A stretch of 64,000 nucleotides of DNA from Bordetella flabilis (lineage in GTDB: Bacteria > Pseudomonadota > Gammaproteobacteria > Burkholderiales > Burkholderiaceae_B): positions 1,612,001 through 1,676,000 of the forward strand of contig NZ_CP016172.1 of assembly GCF_001676725.1 (NCBI RefSeq), read 5' to 3'. The notes under the pieces were generated by a model, which ran no database searches, had not been told where the DNA came from, and worked only from the letters and a program-made list of their open reading frames with translations. A program made the translations under genes and the position numbers. Shown piece after piece: positions 26,641-34,801 of the stretch (its first letter is position 1; each line of letters starts with the position of its first letter).

Positions 26641-27429
26641 TCAGCCGTCCACACCGCGCAGCAGGCGGTTCAAGTGACCGCTGTGAGCAAAGCCGAACCG
26701 CGCGCTGACATTCGAAGGTGCGTAACCCGCCTTCAGCAGGCGCCGAATCTCGCGCACGAACAGAGTGCGTCTCAAGCTGACCGGCGTCATGGCGAACTCC
26801 TGCTGGCAACAGCGCTGCAGGTGGCGCGTCGATACGCCGAGAACGCCGGCGATGTGCTCGATCGTGGGCGGGGTATGTCCGTCATCGATGGCCTGCCGGA
26901 ACATCGTGGCCATACGGCGTGACGGCGGCAACTCCGGTCGCGGACATGCCGCCGGCCGGCTCATGGCCAACTGTGCCACGACGGCAGGAACCAGCAGGGC
27001 GGCGCTGCGCATGCTGATGGCCGGCGCCAATAACGCGTCCAGCATGCTTACACTCGCGGCGTCCAGTCGCAGCAGTCCATGCGCTGCGCAATTCCGCACG
27101 AACTCCGGTGTCAGATACAGCTCGCCATGCTGCTGTCGTTGCGTTGTCGAGCGGGTGCAGTGCGGGGTGGCGGCTGGCAGCAGAAGCGCGTATCCCCGCG
27201 CCAGCGTCATGCGCCGCGGCAGGATCGCCGGCGCGGGCGTATCGGCGGCCATGCCGGCCTGCGGATCCATCCACGCGCTTTGTAATGCACCGCTGCGCGG
27301 CCACAGCAGCATCATGCAGTCGTGCATGTGCCACTGCATTGCATACGGAGCCTGACGGTCCACGCGAAGCGCGAACCCCGCCTGGGCGGCGAGCGGCAGC
27401 TTGGGGGACATCCGTGCTTGTATGTTCAT
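26641..27429 (-). CDS. AraC-family transcriptional regulator
   Basis: The 262-residue protein has a cupin-like N-terminal domain (about 20-110; PYAMQWHMHDCMMLLWPRSG) and a C-terminal AraC domain (about 165-258: IEHIAGVLGVSTRHLQRCCQ, then NVSARFGFAHSGHLNRLLRG). I start at MNIQARMSPK, preceded by GAAGGACG; the open frame extends 36 codons further without family similarity. It is divergent from the Bug receptor-PhzF pair 254 bp away and is the likely regulator of that pair. Confidence 0.85.
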   Translation of the reverse strand: MNIQARMSPKLPLAAQAGFALRVDRQAPYAMQWHMHDCMMLLWPRSGALQSAWMDPQAGMAADTPAPAILPRRMTLARGYALLLPAATPHCTRSTTQRQQHGELYLTPEFVRNCAAHGLLRLDAASVSMLDALLAPAISMRSAALLVPAVVAQLAMSRPAACPRPELPPSRRMATMFRQAIDDGHTPPTIEHIAGVLGVSTRHLQRCCQQEFAMTPVSLRRTLFVREIRRLLKAGYAPSNVSARFGFAHSGHLNRLLRGVDG

Positions 27430-27682
27430 ATCGCGTCCTTCCGTTATGCCGCGCGGGTACTTGCGCCGCGCCGCGGGCAGGACGAGGGGAAGTGCAGCCG
27501 ACGACGACGGAGTGGTTTGCCAGGGTGGAACAGCCATTGTAAAGACGTGAAGCGGTGCGGGACGTCGTGTTGCGTATCGCGCCTGGCCTTGTCGTGTTCG
27601 GGATCACCGGCTGTCGCATCCGGGTTGGAAGTGGCGACGGCACGACCCTACCATGCGGCAAACAGCGCCAGGAGGGGCTCTC

Positions 27683-28657
27683 ATGTCGTCACTTTCCAGT
27701 TTCCCGCGCGGCACGCTTATCGCCGTGGCGGCCTTGCTTGCCAGTACGCCGGCCATGGGGCAGGACTGGCCGGTCAAACCCGTTACGCTCGTGGTGCCGT
27801 TCCCGCCGGGGGGCGGCACCGACCTGGTGGTCCGCGCGGTGCAGGCTCCCCTGGCCAAGCTGCTGGGACAGCCGGTCATCATCGACAACCGCGGCGGTGC
27901 GGGCGGAACGGTGGGCTCGGCCTTCGTGGCGCGGGCGCGTCCCGACGGGTATACCGCGCTGGCGGTGACGACCAGCACGCATGCCGTAAGCGCCAGCGTG
28001 TACAAGCATCTGCCTTATGACCCCGCCAAGGATTTCAGCTATGCCGGCCTGATCGGCACATCGCCTTATGTGCTGGCGGTCAATCCGGCAGTGGCGGCTG
28101 CCGACGTCCGATCCCTGGTCTCTACCTTGTCGCGGCGCTCGCCGAATGGCACGTTCGGGTCCGTGGGCGTGGGCACGGTTTCGCACCTGCTGGGCGAGAA
28201 ATTCCAGAAGCTTGCCGGGCTGTCCTTGGTGCATGTCCCTTATCGCGGCGCTGCGCCCGCCTACACCGACCTGATCGGCGGCCAGATCGATATGATGTTC
28301 GACAACCCTGTCGGGCTGACGGCGTACGTCCGGGCGGGCAAGCTGACGGCGGTCGCCACCACGGCGCCGACACCGCTGCTGCCCCAGGTCCGGACCTTCG
28401 CCCAACAGGGCATGGCCGGCATCGACCAGTCCCTTTGGTACGGCATCGCGTTTCCGAAAGGCACGCCGGGGACCATCGTCGACCGGTTCAGCCAAGCCCT
28501 GCAGCGAGCGCTGGAGGATCCAGCCGTCTCTGCCGACCTTGCCGCCAAAGGGGTGACCGTTCAACCCGGCAGCGCCCAGGCGCTGGCCGACCGTGTGGCG
28601 CATGACGTGCCGTTCTGGGGTGAAATCGCCCAATCCGTGGGAGCTGTCGTTGACTGA
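27683..28657 (+). CDS. Bug/TctC-family periplasmic solute-binding protein
   Basis: The 324-residue protein has a signal peptide (TLIAVAALLASTPAMGQDWP) and the TctC/Bug fold: VTLVVPFPPGGGTDLVVRAV, then IIDNRGGAGGTVGSAFVARA, then a LVHVPYRGAAPAYTDLIGGQ domain with DMMFDNP. Bug receptors bind carboxylates or amides; the partner TctAB membrane proteins are not nearby, as is common for this expanded family. I start at the ATG at 27683, which follows AGGAGGGG. The stop codon overlaps the next gene. Confidence 0.92.
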   Translation: MSSLSSFPRGTLIAVAALLASTPAMGQDWPVKPVTLVVPFPPGGGTDLVVRAVQAPLAKLLGQPVIIDNRGGAGGTVGSAFVARARPDGYTALAVTTSTHAVSASVYKHLPYDPAKDFSYAGLIGTSPYVLAVNPAVAAADVRSLVSTLSRRSPNGTFGSVGVGTVSHLLGEKFQKLAGLSLVHVPYRGAAPAYTDLIGGQIDMMFDNPVGLTAYVRAGKLTAVATTAPTPLLPQVRTFAQQGMAGIDQSLWYGIAFPKGTPGTIVDRFSQALQRALEDPAVSADLAAKGVTVQPGSAQALADRVAHDVPFWGEIAQSVGAVVD

Positions 28658-29612
28658 TCGTTCTATTTCGCCAGGCCAGGCCTTCGCTGAGCCTGCCCAT
28701 CTACCCGCGCGCCCGGAGTGGCCAGCTCCGCACGCAGTGGTTCTGATTCGGGTCTTCGTACAGGACGGACAGGGCGGGAACCCGGTACCCCTGGTCGCCG
28801 ATGCGCGCGGGATGGATACGGAGGCCATGCGTGCCGTCGCGCGCGACCATGGCTATGAGTCCGCGTTCATCCTGCCCACGGGCCGGCCGGATTGCGACCT
28901 GCGGCTGCGCTATTTCGTGCCGCTGCACGAAATGGAGATGTGCGGACATGCCACCGTCGGCGCGCTCTGGGCCTTGCGCCAATGGGGCCGCTGGGCGACG
29001 GCCCAGGCCACGGTGGAAGCCGCCAGTGGCGTTGTCGATGCCCAGTGGGAAGATGACACGGGAACCGTATGGATTTCGCAGCCGGCCGTGAGGACACAAC
29101 CCCTGGATGCAGCGGCGCGGCAGGCGGTGGCGCGCGTGCTGCGCCTGCCGGACCCGGATGGCGCAGCCGACGCGCTGGACATGGTCAACGCGGCAACCAG
29201 CCGGATGAAGACTTTGGTGCGCCTGCCGGACGTTCGCACCCTGAATGCCCTGCGGCCGGACTTCGCGGCGATCGAGTCAGTGTGCGAAGCAATCGGTTCC
29301 ACGGGTCTGTATCCCTACGCCTTCGACGGTGAAGGCGGGGTGCTGGCACCGACCGCGCACGCGCGTCAATTTCCCAAGGCCTCGGGTTATCCGGAAGACG
29401 CCGCGACCGGCATCGCCGCCTCGGCATTATGGGGATACCTGGCAGGGCAGGGCATCATCGACGCCGGCACCGCCGCGAATCCGGTGACGTGCACGATCCG
29501 CCAGGGTCAAGCCATGGGGTCGCCTTCGGCGATCGCGGTAAGAGGGCGCTGGAGCGATTCCGGGGCGGCTGCGGGTTGCATGCTGGGTGGGCAGGTAATG
29601 TGGGGACGGTGA
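28650..29612 (+). CDS. PhzF-family isomerase/epimerase
   Basis: The protein (about 320 residues) has the two-lobed PhzF/diaminopimelate-epimerase-like fold: LIRVFVQDGQGGNPVPLVAD at the start, YESAFILPTG with the catalytic-type Glu, FVPLHEMEMCGHATVGALWA, and EDAATGIAASALWGYLAGQG. The first family residues are far downstream of the only upstream ATG, so I place the start at the TTG at 28650, which has GGGAG 8 bp ahead and overlaps the Bug gene stop by 8 bp. The substrate is unknown; pairing with a Bug receptor suggests metabolism of an imported organic acid. Confidence 0.85.
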   Translation: MTDRSISPGQAFAEPAHLPARPEWPAPHAVVLIRVFVQDGQGGNPVPLVADARGMDTEAMRAVARDHGYESAFILPTGRPDCDLRLRYFVPLHEMEMCGHATVGALWALRQWGRWATAQATVEAASGVVDAQWEDDTGTVWISQPAVRTQPLDAAARQAVARVLRLPDPDGAADALDMVNAATSRMKTLVRLPDVRTLNALRPDFAAIESVCEAIGSTGLYPYAFDGEGGVLAPTAHARQFPKASGYPEDAATGIAASALWGYLAGQGIIDAGTAANPVTCTIRQGQAMGSPSAIAVRGRWSDSGAAAGCMLGGQVMWGR

Positions 29613-29645
29613 CGTTGCCAGCTTAAGGTGAGCCAGAAGGGCCAA

Positions 29646-29673
29646 TTTACCCTTTTTTCCCAAAATGGGTAAA
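29646..29673. promoter_or_regulatory. Inverted repeat upstream of the antitoxin gene, likely autoregulatory operator
   Basis: TTTACCC (29646-29652) and GGGTAAA (29667-29673) form a perfect 7-bp dyad with a 14-bp spacer, 31 bp before the antitoxin start. A second, inner dyad CCCAAAATGGG overlaps the right arm. Phd/YefM antitoxins repress their own operons at palindromes of this kind. Confidence 0.6.
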
Positions 29674-29704
29674 ATGGTCCGCAGCCTTCCACAGGAGCAT
29701 CGCC

Positions 29705-30061
29705 ATGGCACTTCCACTTCGAATCGACGCCATCGAGGCCTTGCCTCGTACACCGGCCTCGGATGTCAAGAAGCAGGGCTGGCGTGGCGTGATGCGCAGT
29801 GTCATGCGCACCGGAAAAATGGTGGTCACCAACCACAACCAGCCCGAGGCGGTGATTCTCTCCACGGACGAATACCGCGCCATGGTGCAGGCCCTCCAGG
29901 CGGCCAATTCCAATATGCCGTCGGCACTGGATATGTTGCGCCAGCGCTTCGATACGCATTTGTCCGAGCTCGACGCTCCCGATGCCGGCGACCGCCTGCG
30001 CCGTCTTTTCGACCAGCCCGCCCAACTGGACGGTAAGGTCAAGGCCGGAACCGGCTATTGA
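29705..30061 (+). CDS. Phd/YefM-family antitoxin
   Basis: The 118-residue protein contains a Phd/YefM-type DNA-binding half (VMRTGKMVVTNHNQPEAVIL followed by STDEYRAMVQAL) and a C-terminal tail (LDMLRQRFDTHLSELDAPDA, then GDRLRRLFDQPAQ) that probably wraps and neutralises the toxin. It is longer than usual for Phd (about 75-90 aa) because both ends are extended. TGATG at 30059-30063 joins its stop to the toxin start. A palindromic operator lies just upstream. Confidence 0.8.
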   Translation: MALPLRIDAIEALPRTPASDVKKQGWRGVMRSVMRTGKMVVTNHNQPEAVILSTDEYRAMVQALQAANSNMPSALDMLRQRFDTHLSELDAPDAGDRLRRLFDQPAQLDGKVKAGTGY

Positions 30062-30687
30062 TGGCAAGGCCGCTGCTGTATGTGCTTGCCGGCGTCAATG
30101 GCGCGGGCAAGAGTTCGGTCGGCGGCCACCTGCTGCGGCAGGCCGGGCTGGCCTGGTTCAATCCCGACACCTATGCGCGGGAATGGATGGCAGTCACTGG
30201 CGCGACACAGGCGCAGGCCAATGCCGTCGCGTGGCAGGAAGGCGTGCGGCGGCTCGACGAGGCCGTACTCCAGAACAGGAATTTCGCCTTTGAGACCACC
30301 CTGGGCGGCAACACCATCGCGGCCCGGCTGAAGGCCGCCGCGGCGTCCCACGACGTTGCCATGTGGTTCTGCGGATTGAGCTCCCCCGAGCAGCACATCG
30401 CGCGAGTACGGGCCCGGGTATCCGCGGGCGGCCACGACATTCCCGAAGTCCGCATCCGCGAGCGCTACATCACCGCGCGCGCAAACCTGGTCGGCCTGAT
30501 GCCGGTCCTGGCGTACCTGCGCGTGTATGACAACAGCGCCGAAGCGCCGCCGGGTACCGCGGTTCCAGACCCACGGCTGTTGCTGGACATGGCCAAGGGT
30601 GAAGTGCGCTGGCCGACGGCCGTGGCGGATCTCCGGCGCACGCCGGAATGGGCCAAGCCGTTGCTCGCCGTTGCGATGCAGGTATAA
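30061..30687 (+). CDS. Zeta-toxin-like kinase (COG4185-type P-loop protein), probable toxin
   Basis: The 208-residue P-loop protein has Walker A LAGVNGAGKSSVGG (Lys17, Ser18), then FNPDTYAREW (Asp36) and FAFETTLGGN (Glu78, Thr79), the positions used for substrate binding in zeta kinases. A lid-like GGHDIPEVRIRERYITARAN region with several Arg follows. Zeta toxins phosphorylate UDP-N-acetylglucosamine and block cell-wall synthesis; whether this branch does the same is not known to me. The ATG at 30061 is preferred over the TTG at 30058. Coupling to a Phd-like antitoxin implies a toxin-antitoxin pair. Confidence 0.82.
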   Translation: MARPLLYVLAGVNGAGKSSVGGHLLRQAGLAWFNPDTYAREWMAVTGATQAQANAVAWQEGVRRLDEAVLQNRNFAFETTLGGNTIAARLKAAAASHDVAMWFCGLSSPEQHIARVRARVSAGGHDIPEVRIRERYITARANLVGLMPVLAYLRVYDNSAEAPPGTAVPDPRLLLDMAKGEVRWPTAVADLRRTPEWAKPLLAVAMQV

Positions 30688-30691
30688 CGCG

Positions 30692-31279
30692 TCAGTGCGT
30701 CCGCCCTTGCGCGCCCGTACCGGCCGTGCCGGGCCTTATACCGGCCTCCTGTTCGCATGCGGCCAGCGAGCGCGCAGCCTCGGCCAGTCCGCCGGGCTGG
30801 ATTTCATACGTCGTATCGCCAATCGCGATGCCCGCGGAATGCGCTTGTGCAAGCCGCGGCAAAAGCGCACGCACCTCCGTGCTCTCGTCGGCGCGTGTCA
30901 GCCGCGCGGGGCCGGATACCTCGATCGGCAACCGTGCGACTTCCGCGCCGTCCAGGGTTACCGCCAAGCGCGAGGCGCCAGTCCCGCCTGCCTCTTTGTC
31001 GATCAGCATCAGCGCGAAAATGTCAGGCCGGCTGGCGATTTCCAGCACGAAGGCATGCGGAGAACTGAACGCGGCCCCGGTGATGCAGGTATGGCTGCCG
31101 TCGGCGTCGCGGCGCAATTCGGTCAACCAGGGTCCGTCCTTGGGCCAGGCCTTCATCAGGCCGGCACCGGCCGGCTGCGCCATGGCCGACGTCCCGTGAA
31201 GCAGGCCGAACGCCGCCATCGCGGCGATAGTACGGGTCATCATCGGTGCGAGTGCCGTGAGGCTGCTGATTTTCATCAT
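30692..31279 (-). CDS. Secreted protein of unknown function (195 aa)
   Basis: The protein has a signal peptide (MTRTIAAMAAFGLLHGTSAMA, cleavage likely before QPAGAG). The mature part contains LMKAWPKDGPWLTELRRDAD, a cysteine in SHTCITGAAFSSP and another in LAACEQEAG, and a central beta-rich segment. It looks vaguely like IalB/invasion-associated proteins, but I cannot assign a family. Its start overlaps the stop of the pepsin-like gene by 4 bp, so the two are made together and both exported; an inhibitor, chaperone or accessory role is possible. Confidence 0.75.
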   Translation of the reverse strand: MMKISSLTALAPMMTRTIAAMAAFGLLHGTSAMAQPAGAGLMKAWPKDGPWLTELRRDADGSHTCITGAAFSSPHAFVLEIASRPDIFALMLIDKEAGGTGASRLAVTLDGAEVARLPIEVSGPARLTRADESTEVRALLPRLAQAHSAGIAIGDTTYEIQPGGLAEAARSLAACEQEAGIRPGTAGTGAQGRTH

Positions 31280-32382
31280 TGCGCGATCCCACCCTGTGAC
31301 GCGCCTGGAGGGAGGCGGCGGAAGGCGACGTAGCCGCCATCGGCATCGAACAGGTAGTCGAAGGCATTGAGCACATGGACGCTGGTGTTAACGAAGGTCG
31401 GCCTGTCGTGGCCCTCTACCAGGACGATGCGGGACGGCGCCACCGGATCGTTCCGGTCCTGCGCCGTGAAGCCATAGCGCGGCGATTGCGGGCCGTCGTC
31501 CGGTCCGAAGCGGATACCGACCGGGGTGCCGGCCACGAGCGTGCGGCTGCCTGTTGCGCCGGCTTCGGTCCGGGTCGCGGCGCGGTCGGGCGGCACGGTC
31601 AGGTACATGGCCGTGACGCCGGTATCGACCAGGGCCGTGCCGCAGGCTGGCTGCGTCCGGGCCACCGTGATGCAAGCAGGCAGCGGCTTCCAGTCGCGTC
31701 CGTCCGGCGCCTTGTCCAGCTTGATGAACCGGTAGCTGCCGCGTGTGTTCGCCACGGTCAGACCCACATGCACGCCCTCCCGCGTGACGACATAGCCGCG
31801 CCGCGCCAGGCCTGGCTGGCCCATGGTGCCCATGCCCGGCAGATTCAGGAAAGGATTCTTGTCCGGCGTGCTTTGCGCCTGATGGTCGCTTTCCCGGGCA
31901 AACCCGATGCCGACCATCGCGACGTGGCGCGGATCGTCGGTGGGTTCGCAGTCGCGTGCATTGCTGAAGCAGTCGATGCGGTCGATGGCCAGCACGGGCA
32001 TGGGCTGTGTCGTGACGTGTGCGCCATTCGCGCCGCTGATCGTCGCCGCCGTCATCACCCAGTGTCCGCGCATGATGCGTCCGGAACTGGAGTAGCTGAG
32101 GGTGCCGGGGCCGAGCTGCGGAAGCCGCTCCACACCCGGAATGGATGTGGCCGAAACCACGATGCCGGTCGAGCCGGTATCCATCACGGCGCGCACTGAC
32201 GGACCGCCGAAGGACAGTCCCAACGTCGGCGGAGCCGTCCGCGCGACGTTGCCTTCCGGCGTGTTCAGAAAGCGTAGATAAACGCCACTGTGATACGCCT
32301 CGTAGCGCGGATCGGCGAGCGCCGCGTGCGTGGCCAGCATCAGGCAAGCAGCCGTGGCGAAAAAGCGTAGTGTTCTAGCCAT
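31276..32382 (-). CDS. Exported pepsin-like aspartic protease homologue (two DTG motifs)
   Basis: The 368-residue protein has a signal peptide (FFATAACLMLATHAALADPR). It contains two aspartic-protease motifs: VRAVMDTGSTGIVVS (Asp68) and GTALVDTGVTAMYL (Asp253). The spacing of 185 residues is close to that of pepsin (Asp32 and Asp215). Between them, LSYSSSGRIMRGHWVM resembles the flap with its Tyr (Tyr97). Four cysteines in two pairs (138/145 and 237/247) could form disulfides. Two-lobed pepsin-type proteases are rare in bacteria. Activity is unproven; a DTG-containing binding protein is the alternative. The ATG at 32394 is an alternative start. Confidence 0.75.
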   Translation of the reverse strand: MARTLRFFATAACLMLATHAALADPRYEAYHSGVYLRFLNTPEGNVARTAPPTLGLSFGGPSVRAVMDTGSTGIVVSATSIPGVERLPQLGPGTLSYSSSGRIMRGHWVMTAATISGANGAHVTTQPMPVLAIDRIDCFSNARDCEPTDDPRHVAMVGIGFARESDHQAQSTPDKNPFLNLPGMGTMGQPGLARRGYVVTREGVHVGLTVANTRGSYRFIKLDKAPDGRDWKPLPACITVARTQPACGTALVDTGVTAMYLTVPPDRAATRTEAGATGSRTLVAGTPVGIRFGPDDGPQSPRYGFTAQDRNDPVAPSRIVLVEGHDRPTFVNTSVHVLNAFDYLFDADGGYVAFRRLPPGASQGGIAQ

Positions 32383-32447
32383 GGTGGCACGCATCGTACT
32401 GCAGAATTGCGGAATGATCGGAAGCTGCAATGCAGGAGGGACCGTCC

Positions 32448-32831
32448 ATGGCCCACGCATCCCACGATGTCCGCATCAAGCGCATCTACGAGCCCGTCGA
32501 TCCCGACGACGGCACGCGGGTCCTGGTAGATCGGCTATGGCCGCGCGGCGTGCGCAAGCAGACCGCGGCGCTGGCGCTGTGGCTGAAGGACATCGCGCCC
32601 AGTCCGGCATTGCGCCAGTGGTTCAATCACGACCCCGCCAGGTGGCAGGAGTTCCGGCACCGCTACCGCGCCGAACTGGCCGGCAACGAGAAAGCCGTCG
32701 CGCAACTGCGTCATCTCGTCGCCCACGGCCGCGTGACCCTGCTCTATGGGGCACACGATGAATTCCACAATCAAGCGGTGCTGCTGGCGGAATATATGCG
32801 CGAGGAGATGGCGAAGCAGCCCCGCCGATAG
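32448..32831 (+). CDS. DUF488-family protein (YeaO-like)
   Basis: The 127-residue protein has the DUF488 hallmarks: IKRIYEPVDPDDGTRVLVDR followed by LWPRGVRK, ALWLKDIAPSPALRQWFNHD, and a C-terminal LLYGAHDEFHNQAVLLAEYM. The function of the family is not established. I start at MAHASHDV, which has GGAGGG 9 bp ahead. It is a single gene, not coupled to its neighbours. Its 3' end has a divergent partial copy at 38559-38621. Confidence 0.88.
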   Translation: MAHASHDVRIKRIYEPVDPDDGTRVLVDRLWPRGVRKQTAALALWLKDIAPSPALRQWFNHDPARWQEFRHRYRAELAGNEKAVAQLRHLVAHGRVTLLYGAHDEFHNQAVLLAEYMREEMAKQPRR

Positions 32832-32993
32832 AAGGGGCGCTGGGCATATGCCAGGCGCGTCGTTCCGCTGTAGTGGGATGTTCAATGCAATGTTCGAAGG
32901 CGGCCCATGGGGTCTTTATCCCAAGTGGCCGTAACGATCGCGGGCTGATCCGCCCCGTACGAGGCATTGCCCGAAACAGGAAATTTCAGTTAT

Positions 32994-33018
32994 AAACAAT
33001 AACTATTCCTATTTCTAT
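32994..33018. promoter_or_regulatory. Probable Fur-box/promoter region of the iron-uptake cassette
   Basis: This A/T-rich island (AAACAATAACTATTCCTATT and following) stands out from G+C-rich surroundings. It contains overlapping 6-mers similar to the Fur repeat NATWAT, about 40 bp upstream of the sigma-factor gene. Genes of this type are normally Fur-repressed. Confidence 0.5.
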
Positions 33019-33054
33019 TTGGCTCGGCTTGCGCTGCGCCAGGGTTTTCGCCCG

Positions 33055-33600
33055 ATGTCTGTCGTCATGCCCCCTGTGCACCAAGATTTGAGCGCCCTAT
33101 ACCGAGATCATCACGGCTGGCTGCTGGGATGGTTGCGGCGCCGCCTGGGTAATGCCGCGGACGCAGCCGATCTGACGCACGACGCCTTCCTGCGCCTGAT
33201 CCTTAAGCCGGCGCCCGACGGTTTTGCCACCGGGGGCGCTGCGCGGGCCTACCTGCGCGCCATGGCGCAGGGTCTATGCACGGATCTCTGGCGGCGGCGA
33301 GAAGTAGAGCAGGCCTGGCTGGAATGCCTTGCGGCCCGACCTGTCGCCTACGTGCCTTCCCCGGAACACCAGTCGCTAGTCATCGAAACCCTGATGGAGG
33401 TCGGCGAGTGGCTCGGCCGCCTGCCGGAAACGGTACGCACGGCCTTCATCCAGGCTCAGATACATGGGCTTTCGACGCGGGAGATCGCCGACCATATGGG
33501 CGTGTCCCTGCGCATGGTTCAGAAGTACTTGGCTCGGGCCATGCTGCACCTCGCGCTGATCGATGCCGGGCTGACTTCTTCCAGTGCACACAGGTCCTAG
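33055..33600 (+). CDS. FecI-like ECF sigma factor
   Basis: The 181-residue protein has sigma region 2 (about 10-80: LYRDHHGWLLGWLRRRLGNA, DAADLTHDAFLRLI) and region 4 (about 115-170: LPETVRTAFIQAQIHGLSTR, then EIADHMGVSLRMVQKYLARA), with no region 3, as in extracytoplasmic-function sigma factors. It would direct RNA polymerase to the receptor gene when the receptor and FecR signal bound siderophore. The chosen ATG precedes the conserved part directly. Fur-box-like sequence lies upstream. Confidence 0.9.
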   Translation: MSVVMPPVHQDLSALYRDHHGWLLGWLRRRLGNAADAADLTHDAFLRLILKPAPDGFATGGAARAYLRAMAQGLCTDLWRRREVEQAWLECLAARPVAYVPSPEHQSLVIETLMEVGEWLGRLPETVRTAFIQAQIHGLSTREIADHMGVSLRMVQKYLARAMLHLALIDAGLTSSSAHRS

Positions 33601-33602
33601 CC

Positions 33603-34613
33603 ATGGTGGCCTCGCTTCCGCCGGTCTTTGCCGAAGACCGCTCCGTGCAAGCGGATTATGAAAGCCTGAAAGTGGCTGCCGAGTGGTATGCGGTATTGCA
33701 GGATGCCGAGACTGGCCTCGGGCAGCACGCCGCATGGCAACGCTGGCTGGACGCGCGGCCGGAACATCGACGCGCCTGGGCGCACGTCGAGGCTGTAAGC
33801 CGGCGCTTTGCGCTGCTGCGTAACGATGGTGAGCGCGAAGCCGCGGAGAAAGCGGTACAAGTGGCCTCCCGCCGCGCGCCGTCGCGCCGCCAGGCCGCCG
33901 GCCGCGTCCTGGCGCTGGGCGGCGTGGGGCTCCTGGGCTGGCTGGCCTGGCGGCTCACGCCCTTGCCCGCCGTCGTGACCGCGTGGCGTTCCGACTATGC
34001 CACCGGAGTCGGCGAACAACGCGAGATCATCCTCGCCGACGATACCCGCGTCCGGCTCAACACCCGCAGCGCCATCGATGTCCATTTCAGGCAGGATCGC
34101 CGCCTGATAACGCTGGTCCGTGGCGAAATCCTCGTCGAAACGGGCAACGATGCCCGGCAACGTCCTTTTTTCGTCGATACCCGCTACGGTCGGCTGCAGG
34201 CGTTGGGCACCCGTTTCACGGTAAGACAGGCGGATGACGATGTCCTGTTGGCGGTCTATGACGGGCAGGTGCGCATCGAGAACCTGGCCGGCCGCATTGC
34301 GCTCGTGCGTGCCGGCGAACAAACGCGTTACACCGCCGACGGCATCTCCATGGCCGTCCCCGCCGACCCCGCGCGCGAAGCCTGGTCTCGCGGCGTGATC
34401 CTGGCCGAGAATCTGTCCCTCGCCGATCTCATCGCGGAACTGGGCCGCTATCACCCCGGGTATACAGGCGTCGATCCCCGCGTCGCCGGCCTGCGCGTCG
34501 TCGGCCGCTATCCGGCCAACGACATGGATCGGACGCTGGCCATGCTCGAGCGGGAGTTGCCGATACGCGTCCAGCGCACGCTGCCATGGTGGGTGACGCT
34601 CGAGCCCAGGTGA
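33603..34613 (+). CDS. FecR-like anti-sigma/sensor protein
   Basis: The 336-residue protein has an N-terminal cytoplasmic DUF4880 domain (AAEWYAVLQDAETGLGQHAA followed by WQRWLDARPEHRRAW), one membrane helix (about 98-117, VLALGGVGLLGWLAW), and a periplasmic FecR domain (TGVGEQREIILADDTRVRLN and RYGRLQALGTRFTVRQ). It transmits the signal from the receptor's N-terminal domain to the sigma factor. It starts 2 bp after the sigma-factor stop. In-frame sequence before the ATG is a shadow of the sigma gene. Confidence 0.9.
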   Translation: MVASLPPVFAEDRSVQADYESLKVAAEWYAVLQDAETGLGQHAAWQRWLDARPEHRRAWAHVEAVSRRFALLRNDGEREAAEKAVQVASRRAPSRRQAAGRVLALGGVGLLGWLAWRLTPLPAVVTAWRSDYATGVGEQREIILADDTRVRLNTRSAIDVHFRQDRRLITLVRGEILVETGNDARQRPFFVDTRYGRLQALGTRFTVRQADDDVLLAVYDGQVRIENLAGRIALVRAGEQTRYTADGISMAVPADPAREAWSRGVILAENLSLADLIAELGRYHPGYTGVDPRVAGLRVVGRYPANDMDRTLAMLERELPIRVQRTLPWWVTLEPR

Positions 34614-34801
34614 GCACGCTCCCGAAAAATTCACGCCACGGTTCGCTTTTTCTCTGCTCGTTCGATTAACAGGGAAAGAGGACCCCGCGGAGCCCTGCCA
34701 CGCCCATATGGCGATACCCGTCCGTGACGGCCGGCCGACGCCCCATGCCCGCAAGCGGCGGACCTCTCCTTGCCCACCTCCATTCCAAGGAAAGCCGTTC
34801 A

